From assembly GCF_902506165.1 (NCBI RefSeq), contig NZ_LR733817.1:1959947-2023946 (forward strand): a DNA stretch of 64,000 nucleotides, given 5' to 3'. Position 1 is the first letter of the stretch, and the number at the start of each line of letters is the position of its first letter. The position numbers were made by a program, and so were the translations under genes. Source of the stretch: Bosea sp. 29B. GTDB taxonomy: Bacteria; Pseudomonadota; Alphaproteobacteria; Rhizobiales; Beijerinckiaceae. Shown piece after piece: positions 17,193-25,457 of this stretch. Below the pieces are notes generated by a model. That model had not been told where the DNA came from, did no database searches, and saw nothing but the letters and a program-made list of their open reading frames with translations.

Positions 17193-18262
17193 GCGACATC
17201 GCCGCGCAGGCCGCGCCCAATCTCCTCGGCAATAGCTGGGTCAAGGCCGGCCTGATTGCGGTCGGCCTCGTCGCCGCAGCACTCATCGGCGCCCGCATCG
17301 ATCCGACCGGCACGATCCACGCCATCTTCGTCGACCCGTTCAACCAGATGGTCCAGGCGCCGGACCTGCTCGCCCAGACGATCTGGGAGGGCCTGGTCTC
17401 CGGCGTGCTCTACGCGCTGATCGCGCTCGGCTTCGTGCTGATCTTCAAGGCGTCCGGCGTCTTCAACTTCGCCCAGGGCATCATGGTGGTGTTCGCGGCG
17501 CTGACCCTGGTCGGCCTCTATGAAAAGGGCGTGCCGGCCTTCCTCGCGGTCATCCTGACGCTCGGCGTGATGTTCGCCCTCGCCGTGACGATCGAGCGCG
17601 TAGTGCTACGCCCGCTGGTCAACCAGCCCGACATCATCCTGTTCATGGCGACCTTCGGGATCACCTATTTCCTGATCGGCTTTGGCGAGGCCATCTTCGG
17701 CGGCAATCCCAAGCAGATGATCGCCGATCAGCTCTATCTGCCCAAGGGCGCGATCGACCTGAAGATCCTCGGCGGCATCGTCTCGTTGCAGAAGATCGAC
17801 ATCGCCGCCGCCATCATCGCCTCGCTGATGATCGCTGTGCTGGCGCTGTTCTTCCAGTACACCCGGATCGGCCGTGCGCTGCGCGCCGTCGCCGACAGCC
17901 ACAAGGCGGCGCTCTCGGTCGGCATCTCGCTCAATCAGATCTGGGTGATCGTCTGGTTCACCGCCGGCATCGTCGCGCTGATCACCGGCATCATGTGGGG
18001 CGCGCGCTCCGACGTCTCCTTCGCGCTCGAGATCGTGGCGCTGAAGGCGCTGCCCGTGCTGATCCTCGGCGGCTTCACCTCGATCCCCGGCGCGATCGTC
18101 GGCGGGCTGATCATCGGCATCGGTGAGAAGCTCGGCGAGTTCTACTGGGGCCCGCTGATCGGCGGCGGCATCGAGAGCTGGCTCGCCTATTTCATCGCGC
18201 TGGGCTTCCTGCTGTTCCGGCCGCAGGGCCTGTTCGGCGACAAGATCATCGAACGTATCTGA
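17189..18262 (+). CDS. HAAT-type ABC transporter permease (LivH-like), system 1
   Basis: 357 residues with about eight or more hydrophobic segments. LivH hallmarks are visible: GLVSGVLYALIALGFVLIFK near residue 65 and GRALRAVADSHKAALSVGI in the cytoplasmic coupling loop. An extra N-terminal segment of about 60 residues precedes the usual LivH start. The gene overlaps the 15-codon ORF and is followed after 11 bp by livM. Confidence 0.9.
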   Translation: MSDIAAQAAPNLLGNSWVKAGLIAVGLVAAALIGARIDPTGTIHAIFVDPFNQMVQAPDLLAQTIWEGLVSGVLYALIALGFVLIFKASGVFNFAQGIMVVFAALTLVGLYEKGVPAFLAVILTLGVMFALAVTIERVVLRPLVNQPDIILFMATFGITYFLIGFGEAIFGGNPKQMIADQLYLPKGAIDLKILGGIVSLQKIDIAAAIIASLMIAVLALFFQYTRIGRALRAVADSHKAALSVGISLNQIWVIVWFTAGIVALITGIMWGARSDVSFALEIVALKALPVLILGGFTSIPGAIVGGLIIGIGEKLGEFYWGPLIGGGIESWLAYFIALGFLLFRPQGLFGDKIIERI

Positions 18263-18273
18263 GAGGCTGACCC

Positions 18274-19353
18274 GTGTTCTACCGCGAAGCCGGCCAATAC
18301 AAGTCCACTTACGCCGCCGACATGGCCGTGTTCCCGCTCCGGCAGGACCGGATCGGCATCGCCGTCATCCTGGCCATCGCCTTCATCGGCATTCCGTTGC
18401 TCGGCAACGACTTCTTCATCGCCTCGGTGATGATCCCGTTCCTGGTCTTGTCCCTGGCGGCGATCGGGCTCAACATCCTCACCGGCTATACTGGGCTGAT
18501 CTCGCTCGGCACCGCTGCCTTCATGGGGGTCGGCGCCTATTCCTGCTACAAGTTGACCACGTTCTTCCCGGGCGTGAACATCATTGTCCTGATCCTCTTG
18601 TCAGGGCTGTTCTCGGCCGCGATCGGCGTGCTCTTCGGCTTGCCCTCGCTGCGGATCAAGGGCTTCTATCTCGCCGTCGCCACGCTCGCCGCGCAATTCT
18701 TCCTGCAATGGGCCTTCGTGCGCGTGCCCTGGCTGTTCAACTACAACGCCTCCGGCGCGATCGAGGTGCCGCAACGCACGCTGTTCGGCCTGCCGATCAC
18801 CGGCGCGGCAGCGACACCCGAGACCCGCTATTTCGTCTGTCTCGGCCTCGTCGTCGTGCTGACCTGGTTCGCTTCGAACATCGTCCACGGCAAGCTCGGC
18901 CGCTCCTGGATGGCGGTGCGCGACATGGACATCGCCGCCGAGCTGATGGGCATCAAGCTGCTCAACGCCAAGCTCACCGCCTTCGCCGTCTCCTCCTATT
19001 TCGCAGGGGTCGCCGGGGCGATGATGATCTTCCTCTGGTATGGCGGCGGCGAGGCCAACGACGTCTTCACCATCCGCCTCTCCTTCACCATCCTGTTCAT
19101 GGTGATCATCGGCGGTCTCGGCTCGCTGATCGGCTCCTTCTTCGGCGCCGCCTTCCTGTCGGCCCTGCCGACGGCGCTGAAGTTCGGCCTGCCGGCACTG
19201 GGCGTGCCGATCGGCGGCGCGGCGGCCGAGCACGTCACCTTCATGCTGGTCGGCGCACTGATCATCATCTTCCTGATCGTCGAGCCGCACGGCCTCGCCC
19301 GACTCTGGCAGATCGGAAAGCAGAAATTGCGGACGTGGCCCTTCCCCTACTGA
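18274..19353 (+). CDS. HAAT-type ABC transporter permease (LivM-like), system 1
   Basis: 359 residues with multiple membrane helices. LivM markers include GLNILTGYTGLISLGTAAFMG and the coupling-loop segment GRSWMAVRDMDIAAELMGI. It starts with an N-terminal extension (MFYREAGQYKSTYAADMAVF) typical of this transporter subgroup. It pairs with LivH to form the membrane pore. Two hairpins lie between this gene and the binding-protein gene. Confidence 0.9.
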   Translation: MFYREAGQYKSTYAADMAVFPLRQDRIGIAVILAIAFIGIPLLGNDFFIASVMIPFLVLSLAAIGLNILTGYTGLISLGTAAFMGVGAYSCYKLTTFFPGVNIIVLILLSGLFSAAIGVLFGLPSLRIKGFYLAVATLAAQFFLQWAFVRVPWLFNYNASGAIEVPQRTLFGLPITGAAATPETRYFVCLGLVVVLTWFASNIVHGKLGRSWMAVRDMDIAAELMGIKLLNAKLTAFAVSSYFAGVAGAMMIFLWYGGGEANDVFTIRLSFTILFMVIIGGLGSLIGSFFGAAFLSALPTALKFGLPALGVPIGGAAAEHVTFMLVGALIIIFLIVEPHGLARLWQIGKQKLRTWPFPY

Positions 19354-19366
19354 CCAGCGCGCTTTC

Positions 19367-19464
19367 CGTTCGGCTGGACCCAGCCGAACGACAAGAATTC
19401 GCGCAAGATCAAATGGGGAGAGAGACCCAAGGACAACGACCCGCCGCGGTCTTCAAGCGGCGGG
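19367..19464. repeat. Two hairpins between livM and binding-protein gene, system 1
   Basis: CGTTCGGCTG and its complement flank a 4-nt loop at 19367-19390. CCCGCCGC/GCGGCGGG arms lie at 19440-19447 and 19457-19464 around a 9-nt loop. They sit 50-150 bp upstream of the substrate-binding-protein start. They could attenuate read-through or protect a processed transcript that starts at the binding-protein gene. Confidence 0.6.
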
Positions 19465-19515
19465 CAAGCGAAGACGGGGCGGCTTGGCCGGACCCGGCAA
19501 CCACGGAGGAAGCCT

Positions 19516-20844
19516 ATGACAAAGAGCAGCATCATCAGGAGCGTCGCTCTCGGCGCGCTTCTCGCCGCCGGCGCGATCGCCGCCCCGGCCAATGCGCAGG
19601 AGACGATCTACTTCTCCAACAACGCCTATCGCACCGGCCCGTTCTCGGGCTCGGGCATCCCGATCGGCGACGGCATGCGCGACTACATCAACATGATCAA
19701 CGAGCGCGACGGCGGCGTGAACGGCGTCAAGGTCATCTATGAGGAGTGCGAGACCGGCTACGACACCAAGAAGTCGATCGAGTGCTACGAGCAGGTCAAG
19801 TCGAAGACCATCGTCTACAGCCCGTGGTCGACCGGCGCGACGCTGGCCGCGATTCCGCGCGCCCATGTCGACAAGCTGCCGATCCTGTCGATGGCCTATG
19901 GCCTCTCGGCCTCGGCTGACGGCACCAACTTCCCCTGGGTCTTCATCCCGCCGCTGACCTATTGGGACGGCGCCTCGGTGATGGTGAAGCACATGGCCGC
20001 CGAGCTCGGCGGCATGGACAAGCTCAAAGGCAAGAAGCTCGGCCTGATCCATCTCGACGCGCCCTTCGGCAAGGAGCCGATCCCGGTGCTCGAGAACCTC
20101 GCCAAGAAATACGGCTTCGAGCTCAAGCTCTATCCGGTCGCCGCGGCCGACATGCAGAACCAGGGCTCGCTCTGGCTCTCGATCCGCCGCGATCGGCCGG
20201 ACTTCCTCTACAACCAGGGCTGGGGTGCGATGAACCCGACCGCGGTCAAGGAAGCCATCAAGAACAACTTCCCGATCAACAAGCTGGTCGGCGTCTGGTG
20301 GGCCGGCGGTGACGACGACGCCCGCGCCGGCGGCGCCGAGGCCAAGGGCTATCGCTCGCTGAACTTCAACGCGGCCGGCCAGAACTTCCCGGTGATCCAG
20401 GACATCCTCAAGCATGTCGTGGACAAGGGGAAGAGCACGACTCCGAAGGAGAAGGTCGGCGAGAACCTCTACAATCGCGGCGTCTACAACTCGATGCTCG
20501 TGGTCGAGGCGATCCGCACCGCCCAGAAGCTGACCGGCAAGAAGGTGATCAACCCCGAGGACATGCGCCGCGGGCTCGAGAACCTGAACATCGACGAGGC
20601 CCGGCTCAAGGAGATCGGCATGGCCGGCTTCGCCTCGCCGGTGAAGGTCAGCTGCACCGACCATTCCGGCCACCACAAGGCCTATGTCGCCGAATGGGAT
20701 GGCACCAAGTGGACCCAGAAGGGCGACTGGATCGAGCCGATGAAGGACGAGGTCCGGCCGCTGATCGAGGCCAACGCCAAGGACTATGTCGAGAAGGCCG
20801 GCAATTGGCCCAAGCGCACCGAACCTTGCGAGAAGTCGTCCTGA
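19516..20844 (+). CDS. HAAT-type ABC transporter substrate-binding protein, system 1
   Basis: 442 residues. A Sec signal peptide (MTKSSIIRSVALGALLAAGA, cleavage after ANAQE) leads into a periplasmic type I binding fold of the branched-chain amino acid (HAAT) family, with INERDGGVNGVKVIYEECETGYDTKK and a mid-protein HLDAPFGKEPIPVLENLAKK. GGAGG lies upstream of the ATG. Members of this longer subgroup typically pair with acyl-CoA ligases and often bind aromatic or fatty acids rather than leucine. Ligand unproven. Confidence 0.9.
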   Translation: MTKSSIIRSVALGALLAAGAIAAPANAQETIYFSNNAYRTGPFSGSGIPIGDGMRDYINMINERDGGVNGVKVIYEECETGYDTKKSIECYEQVKSKTIVYSPWSTGATLAAIPRAHVDKLPILSMAYGLSASADGTNFPWVFIPPLTYWDGASVMVKHMAAELGGMDKLKGKKLGLIHLDAPFGKEPIPVLENLAKKYGFELKLYPVAAADMQNQGSLWLSIRRDRPDFLYNQGWGAMNPTAVKEAIKNNFPINKLVGVWWAGGDDDARAGGAEAKGYRSLNFNAAGQNFPVIQDILKHVVDKGKSTTPKEKVGENLYNRGVYNSMLVVEAIRTAQKLTGKKVINPEDMRRGLENLNIDEARLKEIGMAGFASPVKVSCTDHSGHHKAYVAEWDGTKWTQKGDWIEPMKDEVRPLIEANAKDYVEKAGNWPKRTEPCEKSS

Positions 20845-20860
20845 TCTGACGAGCGCCAAT

Positions 20861-20991
20861 CCTTCTCCCCTCCGGGGGAGAAGGTGTCTGCGAAGCAGAC
20901 GGATGAGGGAAGTCCAGCACCCGCCCTCATCCGTCCGTCCCTCATCCGACCCGGCTGACGCCGGGCCACCTTCTCCCCCGAGGGGAGAAGG
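20861..20991. repeat. REP-like palindromic element (CCTTCTCCCC family)
   Basis: CCTTCTCCCCTCCGGGGGAG at 20861 begins a hairpin. A related hairpin CCTTCTCCCCCGAGGGGAG lies at 20969-20991, and complementary GGATGAGGG/CCCTCATCC blocks lie between. This family is widespread between genes in Hyphomicrobiales. It sits inside the operon directly after the binding-protein gene, and its right edge runs into the Shine-Dalgarno region of livF. Confidence 0.8.
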
Positions 20992-21005
20992 AAGGAGCGC
21001 GCAAG

Positions 21006-21851
21006 ATGTCGACCGCCACTCTCGAGAAGCCCACCACCGCCGCGGCGACGGACACCATCCTGTCGCTGAACAATATCGAGGTGATCTACGATCACGTCAT
21101 CCTGGTGCTGAAGGGCGTCTCGCTGACCGTGCCGCGCAAGGGCATCGTCGCGATCCTCGGCGCCAACGGCGCTGGCAAGACCACGACGCTGAAGGCGATC
21201 TCGAACCTGCTCAAGGCCGAGCGCGGCGAGGTCACCAAGGGCTCGATCGTCTTCGACGGCGAGCGCGTCGACAAGATGTCGCCGAACGAACTGGTGCGCC
21301 GCGGCTGCATCCAGGTGATGGAAGGCCGGCACTGCTTCGGCCATCTCTCGATCGAGGAAAATCTCCTGACCGGCGCCTTCACCCGCCGCGACGGCAATGC
21401 CGCGATCAGGCGCGACCTCGAGAAGATCTACGAGCTCTTCCCCAGGTTGAAGCAGCGCCGCAACTCGCAGGCCGGCTACACCTCCGGCGGCGAGCAGCAG
21501 ATGTGCGCTGTCGGCCGCGCCATGATGAGCAAGCCCAAGATGATTCTGCTCGACGAGCCGTCCATGGGACTGGCGCCGCAGATCGTCGAGGAAATCTTCG
21601 AGATCGTTCGCCAGCTCAACGACAAGGAGGACGTCTCCTTCCTCGTCGCCGAGCAGAACACCAACATGGCGCTGCGCTACGCCACCTATGGCTACATCAT
21701 GGAGACCGGCCGCGTCGTCATGGACGGCGAGGCGAAGATGCTGCGAGAGAACGAGGACGTGAAGGAATTCTATCTGGGCGTCGCCGAGGGCAACAAGAAA
21801 TCCTTCCGCGAGGTCAAGAGCTACAAGCGCCGCAAGCGCTGGCTGTCATAG
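21006..21851 (+). CDS. HAAT-type ABC transporter ATP-binding protein (LivF-like), system 1
   Basis: 281 residues. Walker A is LGANGAGKTTTLKAISNL, the signature YTSGGEQQMCAVGRAMM, Walker B MILLDEPSMGLAPQ and the switch segment VAEQNTNMALRYA. It is longer than a typical LivF (about 235) because of an N-terminal extension and a basic C-terminal tail (VKSYKRRKRWLS). GGAAGGAG precedes the ATG. It completes the five-gene Liv 1 transporter. Confidence 0.9.
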   Translation: MSTATLEKPTTAAATDTILSLNNIEVIYDHVILVLKGVSLTVPRKGIVAILGANGAGKTTTLKAISNLLKAERGEVTKGSIVFDGERVDKMSPNELVRRGCIQVMEGRHCFGHLSIEENLLTGAFTRRDGNAAIRRDLEKIYELFPRLKQRRNSQAGYTSGGEQQMCAVGRAMMSKPKMILLDEPSMGLAPQIVEEIFEIVRQLNDKEDVSFLVAEQNTNMALRYATYGYIMETGRVVMDGEAKMLRENEDVKEFYLGVAEGNKKSFREVKSYKRRKRWLS

Positions 21852-21883
21852 TCCGGCCCGTTTCGGCAGGGCATGTCCAGCCC

Positions 21884-22567
21884 ATGCTCTACCTCATCGT
21901 CGCCCTTATCATTCTCGCGTTGATCCTCGGTCCGCAATTCTGGGTCCGCCACGTCATGGACAGGCACGCCGCCGACAGGCCCGATCTGCCCGGAACCGGG
22001 GGTGAGCTCGCGCGCCATCTGCTCGATCGCTACGGGCTGGACAAGGTGGCTGTCGAGACGACCGCCGATGGCGGCGACCACTACGATCCCGATGCCCGCA
22101 TTGTGCGGCTCTCGCCCAGGAATCATGACGGCCGCTCGATCACAGCGGTCGCCGTCGCCGCACATGAGGTCGCGCACGCCATCCAGCATGCCCAGGGCAG
22201 CCAGCTCTTTGCGCTGCGCACCCGCCTCGCCCGCCTGCTGGGGACGGTCGACAAGATCGCGATGGTGGTGCTGGTCGCGGTGCCGATCGTGATGATCTTC
22301 ACACGGGTGCCGGCGATCGGCCTGTTCCAGTTCGGCGCCGTCATCGCTTTGCTCGGCCTCGGCGTCGTCGTGCACCTGCTGACGCTGCCGGTCGAATTCG
22401 ACGCCAGTTTCGGCAAGGCACTGCCGATCCTCGACTACGACAAGTACCTCCACCCCGACGACATGCCCGCGGCGCGTGGCGTGCTGCGGGCCGCGGCGAT
22501 GACCTATGTCGCGGCATCGCTGATGGGACTGCTCGACTTCCTGCGCATCCTGCGCGTCATCCGATAG
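21884..22567 (+). CDS. Zinc metallopeptidase, membrane-bound (YugP family)
   Basis: 227 residues from the ATG at 21884. An N-terminal membrane segment (MLYLIVALIILALILG) is followed by the zinc-protease motif AVAAHEVAHAIQHAQG (HExxH), then two central hydrophobic helices and PVEFDASFGKAL, a family-typical stretch. The family is widespread and its substrates are unknown. It lies between livF and a second acyl-CoA ligase, an unusual partner for a transport operon, and it may simply be carried along. Confidence 0.85.
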   Translation: MLYLIVALIILALILGPQFWVRHVMDRHAADRPDLPGTGGELARHLLDRYGLDKVAVETTADGGDHYDPDARIVRLSPRNHDGRSITAVAVAAHEVAHAIQHAQGSQLFALRTRLARLLGTVDKIAMVVLVAVPIVMIFTRVPAIGLFQFGAVIALLGLGVVVHLLTLPVEFDASFGKALPILDYDKYLHPDDMPAARGVLRAAAMTYVAASLMGLLDFLRILRVIR

Positions 22568-22588
22568 GCGACCTCAAGGGCAAGAGCG

Positions 22589-23821
22589 ATGAGCGAGCAC
22601 TACGACGATCTCGAGACCCGGCCGCCCGAGCGGCGCGAGGCCGACCTGTTCGCAAAACTGCCGGCCGTGCTCGCCGCTGCGCTGGCGACACCGGGCTATG
22701 CCGCGCATCTGAAGGGCGTCGATCCGATCGGCGTCACCGACCGCGCCGCGCTCGCCAAACTGCCGGTGCTGCGCAAGGCCGACCTGCCGGCGCTGCACAA
22801 GGACAGCCCGCCCTTCGGCGGCTTCGTCGGTGCGCCGCTCGGCTCCTTCGGCCGGCTCTTCACCTCGCCCGGCCCAATCTTCGAGCCTGAGGGCGCCGGC
22901 ATCGATCCCTGGGGCACGGCACGCGGCCTTTACGCCGCCGGTTTCCGCAAGGGAGACGTCGTGCTCAACACCTTCGGCTATCATCTGACACCGGGCGGCT
23001 TCGTCATGGATTCGGCCGCGCGCGCCATCAGCTGCGCGGTCATCCCGGCCGGCCCGGGCAATGTCGAGCAGCAGATGGAGGTGATCGGCGCCTACCGACC
23101 GAGCGCCTATCTCGGCACGCCGGACTTCCTGAAGCTGCTGATCGAGGCCGCCGACAGCCGCGGCGTCGACACCTCCTGCCTGAAGCGGGCGATCGTCTCG
23201 GGGGCAGCCTTCCCGCCATCGCTGCAGGCCTGGGTCCGCGACCGCGGCGTCGACGCCTACCAGCTCTACGCTACCGCCGATATCGGGCTGATCGCCTATG
23301 AGACCGGCGCCCGCGACGGCATGGTGCTGAACGAGAACCTGATCGTCGAGATCGTTCGCCCCGGCACCGGCGACCCCGTCACGGAGGGCGAGGTCGGCGA
23401 GATCATCGTCACCAATCTCGACCCGCACCACCCGCAGATCCGCCTCGCCGTCGGCGACCTCACCGCGGTCCTGCCGGGTGCCAGCGCCAGCGGCCGCACC
23501 AACCAGCGGATCAAGGGCTGGCTCGGCCGCGCCGACCAGACGGCCAAGGTCAAGGGCATGTTCGTGCGGCCCGAGCAGGTCGCCGAGATCGCCCGCCGGC
23601 ATGCCGAGATCGCCAAGCTTCGCCTCGTCATCGGCCGGGCCAACGAGCTCGACACGATGACGCTCAAGGCCGAGATCTATGCAGAGCCGAAAGGCTTCAT
23701 CGACGCGGTCTCCTCGACCCTGCAGCAGGTGACCAAGCTGAAGGGCTCCGTCGAGGTGCTGCCGCTCGGCGCGCTCCCGAACGACGGCAAGGTCATCGCC
23801 GACGAGCGGCCGGTGGGATAA
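22589..23821 (+). CDS. Phenylacetate-CoA ligase-like AMP-binding enzyme
   Basis: 410 residues, the usual length for PaaK-type ligases. The family's C-terminal hinge appears as GWLGRADQTAKVKGMFVRPEQV, and YQLYATADIGLIAYE sits in the adenylate-binding region. The P-loop that is clear in other ligases is weak here (LFTSPGPIFEPEG replaces a typical SSGTTG), so the N-terminal half is divergent. It probably activates an aromatic or related acid to its CoA thioester, acting with the first ligase and the Liv 1 transporter. Whether it is catalytically competent needs testing because of the P-loop. Confidence 0.82.
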   Translation: MSEHYDDLETRPPERREADLFAKLPAVLAAALATPGYAAHLKGVDPIGVTDRAALAKLPVLRKADLPALHKDSPPFGGFVGAPLGSFGRLFTSPGPIFEPEGAGIDPWGTARGLYAAGFRKGDVVLNTFGYHLTPGGFVMDSAARAISCAVIPAGPGNVEQQMEVIGAYRPSAYLGTPDFLKLLIEAADSRGVDTSCLKRAIVSGAAFPPSLQAWVRDRGVDAYQLYATADIGLIAYETGARDGMVLNENLIVEIVRPGTGDPVTEGEVGEIIVTNLDPHHPQIRLAVGDLTAVLPGASASGRTNQRIKGWLGRADQTAKVKGMFVRPEQVAEIARRHAEIAKLRLVIGRANELDTMTLKAEIYAEPKGFIDAVSSTLQQVTKLKGSVEVLPLGALPNDGKVIADERPVG

Positions 23822-23824
23822 CCC

Positions 23825-24556
23825 TCACCACGCGATCGGCTCCTCCCCTTTCGCCTTCAGCCAGTCATTCGCCTGGCTGAACGGCTTCGAGCCGAAGAAT
23901 CCGCGCCGCGCCGACAACGGCGAGGGATGGGCGCTGGCGATGACGAGATGCCTGCTCTCGTCGATCAGGGTGCGCTTGGCCTGCGCCGGCGCGCCCCAGA
24001 GCATGAACACGGCATGCGGCCGCCGTTGCGAGACGGCCGCAAGGATTTCGTCCGTCACCGCACGCCAGCCGAGCTTGAGATGCGAGCCGGCCTGCGTCGC
24101 GCCCTCGCGCACCGTCAGCGCGGTGTTCAGCAGCAACACGCCTTGCTTCGCCCAGAGCGAGAGGTCACCGCCAGCGGGGGCGGCATGTTGCAGATCTTCG
24201 GCCCGTTCCTTGTAGATGTTGACCAGCGAGCGCGGCAACGGCGGCGGGCCGACATAGGAGAAGGCGAGCCCGTTGGCATGACCGGGCGTCGGGTAAGGGT
24301 CCTGGCCGAGAATGACGACCCGCACCTGATCGAGCGGCGTCAGCGTGAGCGCCGCCAGGAAGCGCTCCGGCACGGGTGCCACGACCTGGCCGGTAGCGCG
24401 CTCGGCATCGACGGCGGCGCAGGCACGCGCCACCATCCCGTCGCGGAAGACGGAAAGGTCGCGCCAGGAGGCTGAAGCCGGCGAGGCCAGAAACGCATCA
24501 AGCGCCGCGCGATAGGTCATCGTCGATGTCATCGTGATCGGGTCATCCATCGTCAT
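23825..24556 (-). CDS. ung: Uracil-DNA glycosylase
   Basis: 243 residues from the start at 24556; internal ATGs at 24550 and 24529 could also serve. Family 1 UNG motifs are complete: the water-activating loop GQDPYPTPGHANGLAFS with the catalytic Asp, LLLNTALTVREG, and the minor-groove loop HPSPLSARRGF. The enzyme removes uracil from DNA in base-excision repair. It is convergent with the PaaK-like gene and lies at the end of, but is probably independent from, the Liv 2 operon on the same strand. Confidence 0.95.
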   Translation of the reverse strand: MTMDDPITMTSTMTYRAALDAFLASPASASWRDLSVFRDGMVARACAAVDAERATGQVVAPVPERFLAALTLTPLDQVRVVILGQDPYPTPGHANGLAFSYVGPPPLPRSLVNIYKERAEDLQHAAPAGGDLSLWAKQGVLLLNTALTVREGATQAGSHLKLGWRAVTDEILAAVSQRRPHAVFMLWGAPAQAKRTLIDESRHLVIASAHPSPLSARRGFFGSKPFSQANDWLKAKGEEPIAW

Positions 24557-24635
24557 CCGGGCGAACCGCGGAGCGGCGCAACCCGGGACTCCAGATCATC
24601 GCAGGCCATGATGACCCGGTCGAGCTGCGGCAGGA

Positions 24636-25457
24636 TCAACGGCAGAGCGGGCTGACGCTGTTGCTGATCACCCGAACGAGGCTGAGCGCGGCCATCTCCG
24701 ACGATTTCGGATTGTCGGCGAGCGGCCTGTTCTCGATGGTGACGCTGAGGCGGCCGAAGGCGCCGCGCGCGCTCAGGCGATGGCAGTTCGCAGTGATCCC
24801 GGGATCGGCGATCAGCTCGACACGGGTCCGGTCCAGCCCGATGCCGGCGAGCGCCGAGATCACCGCGACATTGGCATTCTGGGGAAAGCGCCGAGCTGCC
24901 TCGCGGGCCGAGCCGGTGAAGAAGCTGGCCGGCGCGGTCAACGCATCGAGCGCGAGGAGCGCCTCGGCCGGCGTGCCCCGCCAGGCTGCCGGCGGCTTGA
25001 CGATGGCATGGACGACCTCGTCGAGCGGCAGCGCCGAGGCGGCCGCAAGTGCATCTATGCCGGCGAGTGCGCCTGATGTGACGACGAGCTGGCTGCCGGC
25101 AGCTTCGGCGGCCGAGATGAGGCGCTCGAGCAGCGCCGCGTCGGCGAGAGCGCCGGCCGAGGTCACCGCGAATGCCCCTGCCTGCCGCAAGGCGCTCTCA
25201 CCCCAGAGCGCGACGGCCGGCTGCCCCGCCGCTTCCGCCACGATGTCGAGATCGAGCCCGGCAAGCTGGCCAGGGTCGGTCACAAGGCTCGTGCCGGGCG
25301 GAACATCCTGCGCGCGCTCAGGCGAGCGCACGCCGATGGCGACGAGCGAGACGGCCTCAGCGACCGCCGATCGCGACAGCAGCCGGACGACATGCCGGTT
25401 GATCGCGCCCCAGCCGACCAGCGCGATCCGGAGCGGCTTGCGCCGGCGGTTCATCAT
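24636..25457 (-). CDS. L-aspartate dehydrogenase-like protein
   Basis: 273 residues. A Rossmann start (RIALVGWGAINRHVVRLLSR) and the C-terminal family signature FPQNANVAVISALAGIGLDRTRVELIADP fit NAD(P)-dependent aspartate dehydrogenase, which converts L-aspartate to iminoaspartate/oxaloacetate and ammonia. The start overlaps the hydrolase stop as ATGA, so the two are translationally coupled and it is the last gene of the long Liv 2 operon. In this setting it may act on an amino-dicarboxylate from ring cleavage, or supply NAD precursors. That is inference. Confidence 0.82.
   Translation of the reverse strand: MMNRRRKPLRIALVGWGAINRHVVRLLSRSAVAEAVSLVAIGVRSPERAQDVPPGTSLVTDPGQLAGLDLDIVAEAAGQPAVALWGESALRQAGAFAVTSAGALADAALLERLISAAEAAGSQLVVTSGALAGIDALAAASALPLDEVVHAIVKPPAAWRGTPAEALLALDALTAPASFFTGSAREAARRFPQNANVAVISALAGIGLDRTRVELIADPGITANCHRLSARGAFGRLSVTIENRPLADNPKSSEMAALSLVRVISNSVSPLCR

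Noticed and set aside
20861..20991. Intrinsic terminator between the system 1 binding-protein gene and livF
   Set aside because: The hairpins lack a following T run and the element belongs to a repeat family found inside operons. livF has a good ribosome site just after it.
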